DNA from: UBA12018 sp051656605
Lineage (GTDB): Bacteria; Bacteroidota; Bacteroidia; Bacteroidales; CAMTPD01
Reading direction: 5' to 3'
Length of the DNA: 64,000 nt
Assembly (NCBI GenBank): GCA_051656605.1
Contig: JBOGCF010000020.1
Location: 62,001 to 126,000 of the forward strand
The translations under genes and the position numbers were made by a program. The notes beneath the pieces were generated by a model, which was not told where the DNA came from, made no database searches, and was given only the letters and a program-made list of their open reading frames with translations. Within the stretch, counting starts at the first letter, position 1. Every line of letters starts with the position of its first letter. Shown here piece by piece: positions 9,618-17,987 of the stretch.

Positions 9618-10235
9618 ATATCTGTTGTTATTTAATTATTCATGGTACACGAAACATCCGCAACGCCCCAAAGCAGGCATCATTCGTTATTTACGAGCAA
9701 AGTAAAGATTATTTCAACAATACGAAATAATCATATCAATAAATTCTTCAATCATAAACAATTTTAACTAATGCAGGCATTCATACAATCTTGTATCAAT
9801 GCCTGTAAAAGATCAAAGTCACCTTCATGACTGTATAGTTATATACACTTCAATATGCAAGCATATCAAAGATATCAGGTCATAATTCTAGAAATTTAGC
9901 CAATACACTAAACATCTAACTAGTAAAACATTAACCATTTCCTACACTCAAAACAGCCATGTTTACATCAACTTAACAATATGATTACTAAGATAATAGC
10001 CTACAGACACTCAAAACACTCAAAAAAGTTTTCAATGAAGAATTTTGATGTCTGCACGGCGAATCATTCGTAAACAACTGACTATAAAGCGTGTGCTAGT
10101 AGTGCTGCCGCCCATTATATTGTAGAAAAAAAACGAGTTCGATATAACATCGAAACTGACTCCTACTAACCAAAACCTGCCTTAAATATTTCTGTGTCTA
10201 GTGTTATTTATTACTATCGTACTACTCTATACATT
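9618..10235. other. AT-rich intergenic region between the efflux operon and the DUF4041 cassette
   Basis: These 618 bases contain no convincing reading frame. They hold a weak possible promoter for the efflux operon near 9698-9705 and a terminator for the minus-strand DUF4041 cassette at 10126-10157. The rest is AT-rich sequence without repeats or dyads that I could support. Its length and composition would fit a boundary of an acquired segment, but no att-like direct repeats were found. Confidence 0.5.
10126..10157 (-). terminator. Terminator of the DUF4041 cassette
   Basis: Read on the minus strand, an 8-bp stem (AGT-TCGAT with ATCGAACT, one bulged T; 10157-10136) is followed by CG and eight T residues (10133-10126). 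It lies about 80 bases after the DUF4041 stop codon. Confidence 0.7.
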
Positions 10236-11573
10236 TTAATTTACAGACAGAAGGTTAATTATCTTTAGAGATTCTCTATACTGCTCAGCCTCTGGTATTT
10301 TTTTAAACTCAACAGTCTTATCATAATTTGCTTTTATTACTTCTTCAATTTCTTCGATAGATACCTTGAAAAACTCTCGTCGCCCATTAATCATATTTAC
10401 CTTCTTATGTTCGAAAGCATTATGCAAAGCTGCTTCGAGCTTTGGAGCATCATCAGAGAAGATCATAGCATGAACATCAAATTTAAAAGGGACTGAAGCA
10501 TCTCCTAACTCATCAACTCTTTCCATAGGCTCAAGTCTGCGTGTCATACCAATTTTATAGACATTATCACCAAATGAACCAATGTTAGATATAATATAAA
10601 CATAACCAGCTCGTTTGTTTGCTTCTCTATAATCTATTTCATTAATCGCCAATTCAAGCTCCTTTAAGTGCATTTCAATGTCTTTCTTTTTTTCTAAAAG
10701 AACTATTCTTTCTATTTCGTCACAAGCATCAAGTTGCTTGTTGACTTTATGAAGTGCATTAGAATAATGCTTTTGTTCTTTTTCTATATCTTTTCTAGCT
10801 TCTTCAATCTCTTTCATAAGTTTTGCTTCTTCTCTAACCTGCTCGCGAATTCTTTTTTGCTCGTCCTTTTCTTCTTGTTTTTTTACAGCAAACTCATAAG
10901 CCAATAATAGTTCATTAATTTTCAAATCAAGATATTTAAATGACAATGAAATATCGTTTTTAGAATTCATCTTATTCAAGGCTTCAAATGATTTTTGAAT
11001 TTTACTTTTATAAGCTTCTACATTGTTAAATTTCACCTTATCTATCAAAACATCGCATTCATTATTGAAACATCTGATTATTTGCTTAATATTCTGATTT
11101 ATCATCACTTGCCCTTGTTTATGACTACCATTAACAGTCCAGTTTGTAGAGCAAGATGCTGCACTTCTATTTAAAATCATCTGTTTTTGCTCATCCCGAA
11201 CCGCTTTCAATTTATCTTTGTATAACTCAGAATTAGCAAATTCATATATAGGAGAATACATCCCAAAATCTTGTAAAAGTATGACTTCATCTAATTCTAT
11301 TATAAGAGACTTTCGTTCACTTATCTCTTTTTCCAGATCTATAATATCAGTTTTTAAAATTTGGATTCTCTCTTGACACTCTTTACTTTTCAATTCAAAT
11401 TCCCTACTTAAAGACTCTATATCTGAAATATAAGAAAGCTTCACTTTCTCTAGATCATACACTTTCTCATACTTTGATAACCCTTTACATGTCTCTTTTA
11501 ATTCAGCAATCGTAGTTGTTAAATCATCTATTTTAACCAACTCTTTTCTTTTTAAAAAATCTAATAGTGCCAT
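10236..11573 (-). CDS. DUF4041 protein with C-terminal GIY-YIG (T5orf172-type) nuclease domain; SNIPE-like defence candidate
   Basis: The 445-residue protein has an N-terminal coiled coil (about 40-95), a DUF4041 core (about 97-235; LLQDFGMYSPIYEF, FNNECDVLI and LKINELLLAYEF are the recognisable blocks), a highly charged coiled coil (about 230-315) and a GIY-YIG nuclease domain (about 322-415). In the nuclease the two tyrosine motifs are GYVYI (323-327) and YKIG (339-342); R352 or nearby arginines, E380 and N396 are candidates for the remaining catalytic positions. The DUF4041 plus GIY-YIG order matches the nuclease SNIPE, reported to act against phage DNA at the cell surface. Unlike that description, I see no N-terminal membrane helix here, so this form may be cytoplasmic or use a partner. 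It begins 11 bases after the stop of the 217-residue gene and is clearly co-transcribed. Composition is much more AT-rich than its neighbours. Confidence 0.85.
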   Translation of the reverse strand: MALLDFLKRKELVKIDDLTTTIAELKETCKGLSKYEKVYDLEKVKLSYISDIESLSREFELKSKECQERIQILKTDIIDLEKEISERKSLIIELDEVILLQDFGMYSPIYEFANSELYKDKLKAVRDEQKQMILNRSAASCSTNWTVNGSHKQGQVMINQNIKQIIRCFNNECDVLIDKVKFNNVEAYKSKIQKSFEALNKMNSKNDISLSFKYLDLKINELLLAYEFAVKKQEEKDEQKRIREQVREEAKLMKEIEEARKDIEKEQKHYSNALHKVNKQLDACDEIERIVLLEKKKDIEMHLKELELAINEIDYREANKRAGYVYIISNIGSFGDNVYKIGMTRRLEPMERVDELGDASVPFKFDVHAMIFSDDAPKLEAALHNAFEHKKVNMINGRREFFKVSIEEIEEVIKANYDKTVEFKKIPEAEQYRESLKIINLLSVN

Positions 11574-11584
11574 AATTAATATAT

Positions 11585-12238
11585 TTAAATAGCTTTATTT
11601 ATACTTTCAATCAAACCAAACTCTGCGATATCTTCAAGACATCCAAGCATTAAAACTCTAGGCATTTTATTTATTGCATGAAAAACGAAGCGATATTCAT
11701 TTTGATCTTTATAGTTTATGGATTTATGAAATAATGTAAGATTCTCATGAGTGTGTAATGGGTTATAATAAGTAATCTTCGCATGTATAAAATCAGGATC
11801 TAAAGATTTAATACGCTGAATAAAAGTGTCTACATCAAAAATAACAACATACGCATCATATTCTTCAAACTCATTAAAAATTTGACCATTTACTGTTATT
11901 ATTTTATTTTCAACATCCCCTTCTGCATAATACATACAATAAATACAAGCATTATAATTGACTCTTTCTTTTAGAGTACCGTGCTTGACAACAAGCCATT
12001 CATAACTATCTATATGGTTATCTTTTACACCTATTTTCCAGCCATCTATCCGAATATTTTTATTCACGCCTTCATTTACATCTGCAATCTTACTATTTTT
12101 AGTTTCATTACACTTCCCGTAATCTTTAAACGTGTCAATATGATTACAATATAGCTTTCCTTTTTCGTATAGATCTTTCATATGCTCAGATCTACCAAAC
12201 TTAATTAAACACTGTATATTACTCGTTAATACTTCCAT
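11585..12238 (-). CDS. Unrecognised 217-residue protein, first gene of the DUF4041 cassette
   Basis: I cannot assign a function. There is no signal peptide or membrane helix, so it should be cytoplasmic. Landmarks are LIKFGRSEHMKDLYEKGKLY near the start, IADVNEGV (51-58) and a C-terminal block with INYKDQNEYRFVF. This set (a KFG..EH..LY..G.LY opening, a D..EG motif, then a K..EYR motif) recalls a family of uncharacterised proteins often found near phage and defence genes and loosely resembles DUF2971, but I am not sure of the link. It precedes the DUF4041 nuclease by 11 bases, so it is likely a functional partner such as a sensor, regulator or immunity factor. TATCTTTA (complement of 12275-12282) is a possible -7 box about 40 bases upstream. 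Confidence 0.7.
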   Translation of the reverse strand: MEVLTSNIQCLIKFGRSEHMKDLYEKGKLYCNHIDTFKDYGKCNETKNSKIADVNEGVNKNIRIDGWKIGVKDNHIDSYEWLVVKHGTLKERVNYNACIYCMYYAEGDVENKIITVNGQIFNEFEEYDAYVVIFDVDTFIQRIKSLDPDFIHAKITYYNPLHTHENLTLFHKSINYKDQNEYRFVFHAINKMPRVLMLGCLEDIAEFGLIESINKAI

Positions 12239-12351
12239 TCTACAATATCAAAATTACTATTCATTATTCTAACATAAAGATATACTACTTATAACGCTCC
12301 TCTAAAACAGGCATTTATTATATCTATAAAACACTGAGGGTTTAAAACCTT

Positions 12352-14310
12352 TCAATCAATTACTGCGAGGCGGGTGCCGTCGAAGCCCACTGCTTTTACC
12401 GTGGTGTAGCCTTCGGGCAGATGAACGACCGTAGATGCAAGGTCGTTTGAACCGGCTCCTACGAAAGCAACCTTTACAAGTTTGTCGTTCGCATACGTTT
12501 CAAAAGCAACGGCATTCTTCCATGCCGAATTGTCGACCAGTAAATAGTCTCCTTTAATGGTGGCGTTGATGTTTCCGTCGACCACTTTGTTTGCGCCCTC
12601 ACCTTTGCAGAGCGTATACCCTTTACCCTTTTCGCCCGATAGCGGCAGTTGCTTGCGATATTGTTCTACACTGTTTGCCGTAAGGTAATGCAAAACAGGA
12701 GTCGTTGGCTTAGGATACTTCGAAGCATATTGCTTGATAGCCTCGATATCGGCAGGCGTAATGGTCATTTGCGCACACGTATAGTCGTCGACCCACAAAT
12801 CGACCGGATGCAACATACGCGATTGAGCAAAGAAATCAGTCAGGTCGAGCTTAGCCACATCACAAGCACGTTTTACAAAAGCGAGCTGATAGTAACTATC
12901 TGCTTTGTCTTTCGTCACCGTGTCGTCGATAGCCTGAATATAAATATCTCCGTAGAAGTCGGGATTGTACCATTGATTGCCTTTTCCCGCAACGGCAAAG
13001 TAGAGTTGAAGCTGCCAGAAAGGCACCAACTTCACAAAGTGGTCGCCTCCCCAATCGCGCGGACGCTCACGATCCCAGCGATCGTTTCCTGCTTGCGTAA
13101 GCCACGGTTGCTCGTGCACAAAAGCACTCTCCATATAAGCGGTGATGCGGCCGCCAATCTTTAGTCCGTCGTAATCGCGCAAGACTTCTCGTTCCAACTT
13201 CGGTGCGTGCCCGTTGTAATAATACTGCGACCAAACGGAAAAGATATTGTTTGTCACCTCGGTTGTACCTACCCACTTCATATTGGGCCTTACTTGATTG
13301 ACATGCCCAAACTCGTGCGCCACGCCCCAACTATTGGTGCGCAATTTGTCTACATTGGCAAGATCGACCATGGTATCGTCGTGAAAGGCTGCCCCCAAGC
13401 CGTCGGCATGCATAAAACCATTCCAGATTACGCGGCCAAGCATGTGGTTTTTCGGAATCCGGTTATACTTCTTCAAGCCCATGATTTGGTGCTGATGTCC
13501 GATCAAACTATCGTAAAGCGCGACCAGTTCTACCCCCTTTCCGTACGCTTCACGCTTGAGCGATGCCACGGAATAGATGAGTTGCGTTTGCTGTCCTACC
13601 ACATCCATCACCGGACTTACTGCTCCGTCGAGCAATTGATTCCAGCGTTTGTTATCATCCTTTGCGGCATTGAACACCCCATTTACACGTCCGCCTACAA
13701 TGTGCACCTGCACCGGCGCAAACGCAGTTTGCCCTTTCGCTTTCTTTTTGTTATTTCGAAAATGATCGGCGGGTGTAGCGTCGGCATAATAACGGATATA
13801 ACTATTACCTCCGTCCTTTATTGCAAACACGTTCAAGCCCTCCTTGAGTTTGTAATGCCCGTTGCGCTCGCCACGGCGTCCGCGTGTTTCCTTTTTCTCC
13901 TGAGGTCCCCACTCTTGCACCACAAGCGATACGTCGGCACCGTTGAGCGGTCCCACCCAAAGCAAAGCCGAATCGCCCGCCGCGAAATAGATACCTGTAG
14001 GATTTTCAAATTGAGAATAACCGCTCGTCTTCAACTCCTTTGCCAAAACCTGCGGATTGAGGTAGCATTCGTAACTTTTGAATCGCTCTTTTACGGCATA
14101 CGAATTTTCCTTTATCGCAAGAGCAGCCTGCTTAAGAAGCGAAGAGTTCATCTGCTCTATTTGCGACGGAGATGCTTTCTTTTGCAGCTTGGTTAGTTGC
14201 GCATTGCCAAACAATTGCAAGTCGTTTTGCGAGATTTCTTGCGCATACAAATTAACCGATACGGTTGCAAGCAGCGAGAAGGCTGCCAATTTCTTGATGT
14301 GTTGTTTCAT
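12352..14310 (-). CDS. Secreted M60-family metallopeptidase (enhancin/mucinase-like)
   Basis: The 652-residue protein has a signal peptide (MKQHIKKLAAFSLLATVSVN..AQ) and no lipobox, so it is exported to the periplasm or beyond. The zinc site is AHEFGHVNQ (HEFGH at 332-336) with a downstream glutamate at E351 in VGTTEVTNN; this HExxH plus late Glu arrangement is the M60 signature. Known M60 enzymes cleave mucin-type O-glycosylated proteins. Residues 80-210 form a beta-rich N-terminal domain with the GIYFAAGDSALLWVG pattern seen before M60 catalytic domains, and the last 100 residues form another small beta domain. No carbohydrate-binding module is obvious. It is divergent from the IclR gene, separated by the 22-bp repeat array, and GC content is visibly higher than in the DUF4041 cassette beside it. 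Confidence 0.88.
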   Translation of the reverse strand: MKQHIKKLAAFSLLATVSVNLYAQEISQNDLQLFGNAQLTKLQKKASPSQIEQMNSSLLKQAALAIKENSYAVKERFKSYECYLNPQVLAKELKTSGYSQFENPTGIYFAAGDSALLWVGPLNGADVSLVVQEWGPQEKKETRGRRGERNGHYKLKEGLNVFAIKDGGNSYIRYYADATPADHFRNNKKKAKGQTAFAPVQVHIVGGRVNGVFNAAKDDNKRWNQLLDGAVSPVMDVVGQQTQLIYSVASLKREAYGKGVELVALYDSLIGHQHQIMGLKKYNRIPKNHMLGRVIWNGFMHADGLGAAFHDDTMVDLANVDKLRTNSWGVAHEFGHVNQVRPNMKWVGTTEVTNNIFSVWSQYYYNGHAPKLEREVLRDYDGLKIGGRITAYMESAFVHEQPWLTQAGNDRWDRERPRDWGGDHFVKLVPFWQLQLYFAVAGKGNQWYNPDFYGDIYIQAIDDTVTKDKADSYYQLAFVKRACDVAKLDLTDFFAQSRMLHPVDLWVDDYTCAQMTITPADIEAIKQYASKYPKPTTPVLHYLTANSVEQYRKQLPLSGEKGKGYTLCKGEGANKVVDGNINATIKGDYLLVDNSAWKNAVAFETYANDKLVKVAFVGAGSNDLASTVVHLPEGYTTVKAVGFDGTRLAVID

Positions 14311-14335
14311 GATCTAGGTCTAGATTATATGGAAA

Positions 14336-14343
14336 CAAATATA
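14336..14343 (-). promoter_or_regulatory. Probable -7 element of the M60 peptidase gene
   Basis: The minus strand reads TATATTTG, a perfect TAnnTTTG box, 26 bases before the start codon. A TTGG lies 18 bases further upstream (14365-14362) at the -33 position. Confidence 0.65.
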
Positions 14344-14386
14344 CATTATTTAATAATATAACCAACTTATAAATAAGAAGTAAGCT

Positions 14387-14474
14387 TTGTGTGGAACGAC
14401 ACCCATACTTGCGTGGGACGACACAAAAATGGGTGTGGGCCCTAGTTCGTATTTGCGTGGGCCCACACAAGGTT
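14387..14474. repeat. Four tandem 22-bp repeats with palindromic cores
   Basis: Four units of exactly 22 bases start at 14387, 14409, 14431 and 14453. Their cores are GTGTGGAACGACAC, GCGTGGGACGACAC, GTGTGGGCCCTAGT and GCGTGGGCCCACAC, each at the same place in the unit, so core centres are 22 bp apart. The last core is nearly a perfect palindrome, and GTGTGGGCCC (14433-14442) is an exact inverted repeat of GGGCCCACAC (14459-14468). The array lies between the divergent M60 and IclR promoters. Binding of a dimeric regulator, perhaps the adjacent IclR protein, to the same face of DNA every two turns is an inference from spacing. Confidence 0.8.
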
Positions 14475-14611
14475 TAATCTATTTGAAGAAAAAACTTATT
14501 CGTAACCAACCCCATCGTTCTTGAACATAAATCCCATAAATATTTTATACGAAGAATGTTTGTTTTATTCATTTGAAAACTTACTTTTACATCATATACG
14601 AAACAAGGTTT

Positions 14612-14619
14612 TATATTTG
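14612..14619 (+). promoter_or_regulatory. Probable -7 element of the IclR gene
   Basis: TATATTTG is a perfect match to TAnnTTTG and lies 24 bases before the ATG at 14644. No good -33 TTTG is seen, only TTTTAC about 21 bases upstream, which would fit an activator-dependent promoter. The box argues against the longer frame starting at 14521. Confidence 0.6.
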
Positions 14620-14643
14620 AAACAAAATAAAGACATTAAAATA

Positions 14644-15447
14644 ATGCCAAAAGCAGCTAATAAAGAAGAACTTGAAGATCAAGAATCGAAATATACAGTC
14701 CCCATGCTTACGAAGGGAATGGAAATACTTGAATTCGTTTCGGAGTTTCCCGGAGGAGTAACCATACAAGAGATGCACGAAAAAACAAAGCTATCGAAGA
14801 CCACAGTCTTTCGCATCGCGAATTCGTTTCTCGAGATGGGCTACTTATACAAAGACGAAGAGACGAAACGTTTTGCGCTTACGCAGCGTATCTTCAAACT
14901 CGGACTCTCGTCGCTGGGCGGCTCCAATCTGGTAGAGCGCAGTTTGCGTCCGATGCAAAAGTTGCGTGATCAGATAAAAGAGGCTGTCATGCTTGGTGCG
15001 TTGGTCAATGACAAAGTCGTGTTGCTTGAGCAGGTTTTGGGCTCGCACAACTTTACTTTTATCTTGAAACCGGGGGCGGCTTTTTGCTTACATGCTTCGG
15101 CTCCGGGCAAAGTATTGCTGGCCTTTTGCGACGAAACGCAACGCGAAGAGATCTTAAACGGAATGACATTCGAGGTATTCAACAAGCGTACCATCGCTTC
15201 GGCCGATGCCATGCGAAAGGAACTTGAGAAGGTGCGAAAACTTGGTTACGGTGTCGACCTCGAAGAGGAGCTTGCCGGTGTAAACTGTGTTGCAGCGCCG
15301 GTTTTTAATCAATTCGGACAGGTGATTGCTTCGATCTGGACATCGGGTCCGTCGGGCCGACTCACCAAACAGGAGTTCCCGCAAATCGCACAAGCCATCA
15401 TGGATACTGCCAAAGAGATCTCCGCATCGCTTGGATACATTGAATAA
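14644..15447 (+). CDS. IclR-family transcriptional regulator
   Basis: From the ATG at 14644 the product is 267 residues, the usual IclR length. It has an N-terminal winged helix-turn-helix (about 20-80, with VTIQEMHEKTKLSKTTVFRI as the helix-turn-helix) and a C-terminal effector-binding domain (about 95-262) with the family's HASAPGKVLLAF and GYGVDLEEELAGVNCVAAPV motifs. IclR proteins bind small organic acids or sugars and control catabolic genes, often their neighbours. An in-frame start at 14521 adds 41 AT-rich residues with no family match and lies upstream of a good -7 box, so it was rejected. The next gene begins 37 bases downstream on the same strand, so both are probably one transcript; the aldolase-kinase operon further on is another possible target. 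Confidence 0.92.
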   Translation: MPKAANKEELEDQESKYTVPMLTKGMEILEFVSEFPGGVTIQEMHEKTKLSKTTVFRIANSFLEMGYLYKDEETKRFALTQRIFKLGLSSLGGSNLVERSLRPMQKLRDQIKEAVMLGALVNDKVVLLEQVLGSHNFTFILKPGAAFCLHASAPGKVLLAFCDETQREEILNGMTFEVFNKRTIASADAMRKELEKVRKLGYGVDLEEELAGVNCVAAPVFNQFGQVIASIWTSGPSGRLTKQEFPQIAQAIMDTAKEISASLGYIE

Positions 15448-15484
15448 TAAGGAATAACATAACGATAACTAATACCATTTTTTC

Positions 15485-17854
15485 ATGAAACGGAATTTTG
15501 CTTTGTGCATACTTTCGGCCGGATTATTAAGTACTTCATTGAGCCTGGTCTCGGCCCAGGACCTGAAAGAGAAGTCAATCGTACTTTCACCGAAAGCAAA
15601 AGAGATTCTCAGCAATAAAAAGATCCTTTTTATCGAACGAGAACAGTATGCACCCGATCATCACAATACCGAGACGTTGTTTCAAAAGGGAGAGATCAAC
15701 GAAGACAGCTTCAGACCGGGTAGTGCCATGCGCATCTGGGATGTAAACACCAATGAAATCAAAACCTTGATCTCACTGCCCGATGGCGTAGTAAGAGACC
15801 CCGAGCTTTCATACGACGGCACGAAGGTGCTTTTCTCCATGCGCAAAAACAAAGACGATGGTTTCCATATTTATGAAATGAATGTAGATGGTTCGGAGCT
15901 CAAGCAACTGACCAAAGCAAACGATGTTTCCGATATCGATCCGGTGTATTTGCCCGATGGCGGAATAGCCTTTAGTTCGACCCGCCAACCCAAATACTGC
16001 ATGTGCAACCGCCACATCATGGCCAATCTGTACCGCATGAACGCTGATGGATCCAACATTACACAGATCGGGATCAGTACCTTATTTGAAGGACATGCCT
16101 CGGTACTAAGCGACGGCCGTATCCTTTACGACAGATGGGAATATGTAGACCGCAACTTTGGCGACGCACAAGGACTGTGGACCGTAAACCCTGACGGAAC
16201 AAAGCATGCCGTGTATTACGGAAACAATACCAAGTCGCCGGGCGGAGTACTCGATGCGCGCCAGATTCCGGGCACCGAAACCGTTGTGTGTACCTTTGCC
16301 CCTTGTCACGACAGACCGTGGGGAGCTATCGCAATCGTAGACCGCAGAAAAGGGGTAGACGGCGTGGAGCCTGTACAACAAATATGGCCTGCAAAATCGA
16401 TCGACCTTGTAAAGGAAGGCGATCTCGACTCGTTCAAATGGCTAGACCATTATTACGAAGACCCGTATCCGGTGAATGAAAACAACTTCTTGGTCTCACG
16501 TACCATTTGGTACAAGCCGGGGGGCTGGATGGCGCTCGACTCGAAAAGTGGTTTATACTTGCTGAGTCGCGACGGTATCGAAGAGTTGCTGCTCGAAGGA
16601 ACGCTCAGTCTTTTTGATCCCGTTGTAGTAGAGCCGCGCCAAAAGCCAAACGTGATCCCGGCCATGCGCGACCATAAAAACAGCAAAGGAATCTTTTACG
16701 TACAAAACGTGTACGAAGGGACGCACATGAAAGGTGTGGAAAAAGGGAAAGCGAAGTACCTGCGTATTGTTGAGTCGCCCGAGAAGCGCACCTGGACGCA
16801 AAGCGGCTGGGGCGGTCAGGGAGAACAAGCTCCGGGGGTAAACTGGCACAGTTTCGAAACCAAACGTATCTTGGGCGAGGTGCCGATCGAGGCCGACGGA
16901 TCGGCTCACTTCGAAGCTCCGGCCATGACGTATGTCTATTTTCAATTGCTTGATGAAGACAAAAAGATGATTCAGTCGATGCGTAGCGGCACCATGCTGA
17001 TGCCGAATGAAACGAATGGCTGCATAGGCTGTCACGAAGACAGACTTTCGGTGCCTACCCCTACGCCGAATACGCCGATAGCGCTTCGCAAAGCTCCGGC
17101 TAAGATCTCGCCTTGGCACGACAAAGCACCTGTCAACTTCTCATTTATGGAGCAAGTGCAACCGATCTTTGACAAGCATTGTATGAGTTGCCACGACTTT
17201 GACAAGAACGACCGCAACAAGCTTGTTTTATCGCGCGACATGAACCCGTTCTTCAACGCGGCTTACGTAAATCTTTACGTAAAGAAGTTGGTCACGTTGG
17301 TAGGCGGCGGGCCGGCCGATATCCAACAAGCCTATTCTTGGGGGGCGCACGCGAGTAAACTTACGGGCATAATCGACGGTAATCATCACAACGTAAAGCT
17401 TAGCGACCCTGAAAAGGAAACGCTCTACGCCTGGATGGATATCAATGGTGTTTATTATCCGGTGTATGAATCGGCCTTCGACTCTACAATGGCAGGACGC
17501 AGTCCGCTCCATAACCATGAGATAAACGAACTGGGACAGCTTACCGGCATCAACTTCTGGGCACTGAATAATCACGGACGTAACCTCACGGCACAAATAG
17601 CATTTGACCGTCCGGAAGAAAGTCCTTGCCTCGATGGCATTCGTGCAGACAAAATGAAATACAAAAGAGCGGTGGAGCTGATCAAGCAAGGTCGCAAACG
17701 ACTCAAACAAACTCCGCGTGGCGACATCGAAAAGGACCTTGTTCCTTGTGACCGCCACAAAGAGCAACTCCGCAAATATGCCGAACGCCTCAGCATTGAA
17801 AAGCAAAACAATGAAGCCATCAGCAAAGGGCTGAGCATATTTGATCGAGAATAG
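15485..17854 (+). CDS. Secreted di-heme c-type protein with hydrazine-synthase-alpha-like/beta-propeller architecture
   Basis: The 789-residue protein has a signal peptide (to about SAQ25) and TolB-like propeller repeats (for example MNVDGSELKQLTKANDVSDI and MNADGSNITQIG, about 70-330). The middle part resembles the domain named after the hydrazine synthase alpha subunit, including a GEVPIEADGSAHFEAPA strand. Two heme c attachment motifs are clear: CIGCH (513-517) and CMSCH (566-570). It should sit in the periplasm or outside the cell after heme attachment. Anammox hydrazine synthesis is not expected in this organism; related proteins are widespread in Bacteroidetes and Planctomycetes without known function, so a redox or sugar-oxidising role is only a guess. 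It follows the IclR gene by 37 bases. GC content is higher than in the genes after it. Confidence 0.8.
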   Translation: MKRNFALCILSAGLLSTSLSLVSAQDLKEKSIVLSPKAKEILSNKKILFIEREQYAPDHHNTETLFQKGEINEDSFRPGSAMRIWDVNTNEIKTLISLPDGVVRDPELSYDGTKVLFSMRKNKDDGFHIYEMNVDGSELKQLTKANDVSDIDPVYLPDGGIAFSSTRQPKYCMCNRHIMANLYRMNADGSNITQIGISTLFEGHASVLSDGRILYDRWEYVDRNFGDAQGLWTVNPDGTKHAVYYGNNTKSPGGVLDARQIPGTETVVCTFAPCHDRPWGAIAIVDRRKGVDGVEPVQQIWPAKSIDLVKEGDLDSFKWLDHYYEDPYPVNENNFLVSRTIWYKPGGWMALDSKSGLYLLSRDGIEELLLEGTLSLFDPVVVEPRQKPNVIPAMRDHKNSKGIFYVQNVYEGTHMKGVEKGKAKYLRIVESPEKRTWTQSGWGGQGEQAPGVNWHSFETKRILGEVPIEADGSAHFEAPAMTYVYFQLLDEDKKMIQSMRSGTMLMPNETNGCIGCHEDRLSVPTPTPNTPIALRKAPAKISPWHDKAPVNFSFMEQVQPIFDKHCMSCHDFDKNDRNKLVLSRDMNPFFNAAYVNLYVKKLVTLVGGGPADIQQAYSWGAHASKLTGIIDGNHHNVKLSDPEKETLYAWMDINGVYYPVYESAFDSTMAGRSPLHNHEINELGQLTGINFWALNNHGRNLTAQIAFDRPEESPCLDGIRADKMKYKRAVELIKQGRKRLKQTPRGDIEKDLVPCDRHKEQLRKYAERLSIEKQNNEAISKGLSIFDRE

Positions 17855-17894
17855 TTCATCAATAAATACATACTACTAAATCCTTTCCAATGCA

Positions 17895-17922
17895 CACCGA
17901 CAATCGCTCTCGATTGTCGGTG
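17895..17922 (+). terminator. Hairpin after the di-heme protein gene
   Basis: CACCGACAATCG (17895-17906) and CGATTGTCGGTG (17911-17922) form a perfect 12-bp stem with a CTCT loop. No T-run follows, so it may be a weak terminator or an RNA-stabilising end. It separates the IclR-heme protein unit from the aldolase operon. Confidence 0.6.
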
Positions 17923-17987
17923 CAGCCCTTGGCATGCCTGATTTTATCAATTATTAGAATCAAATACATTCACACAAAACGAAAGTT

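Noticed and set aside
13207..14196. 329-codon plus-strand frame
   Set aside because: It is antisense to the M60 peptidase gene, whose motifs and signal peptide are clear.
14387..14474. The four 22-bp repeats as a CRISPR array
   Set aside because: Units are contiguous with no unique spacers, are shorter than typical CRISPR repeats, and no cas genes are present.
14521..14643. Longer start for the IclR gene
   Set aside because: The extra 41 residues are AT-rich, match nothing in the IclR family, and a perfect -7 box lies between this start and the better ATG.
15485..17854. A working hydrazine synthase and anammox metabolism
   Set aside because: Only an alpha-like domain is present. The beta and gamma subunits and hydrazine dehydrogenase are absent, and the organism type does not fit.
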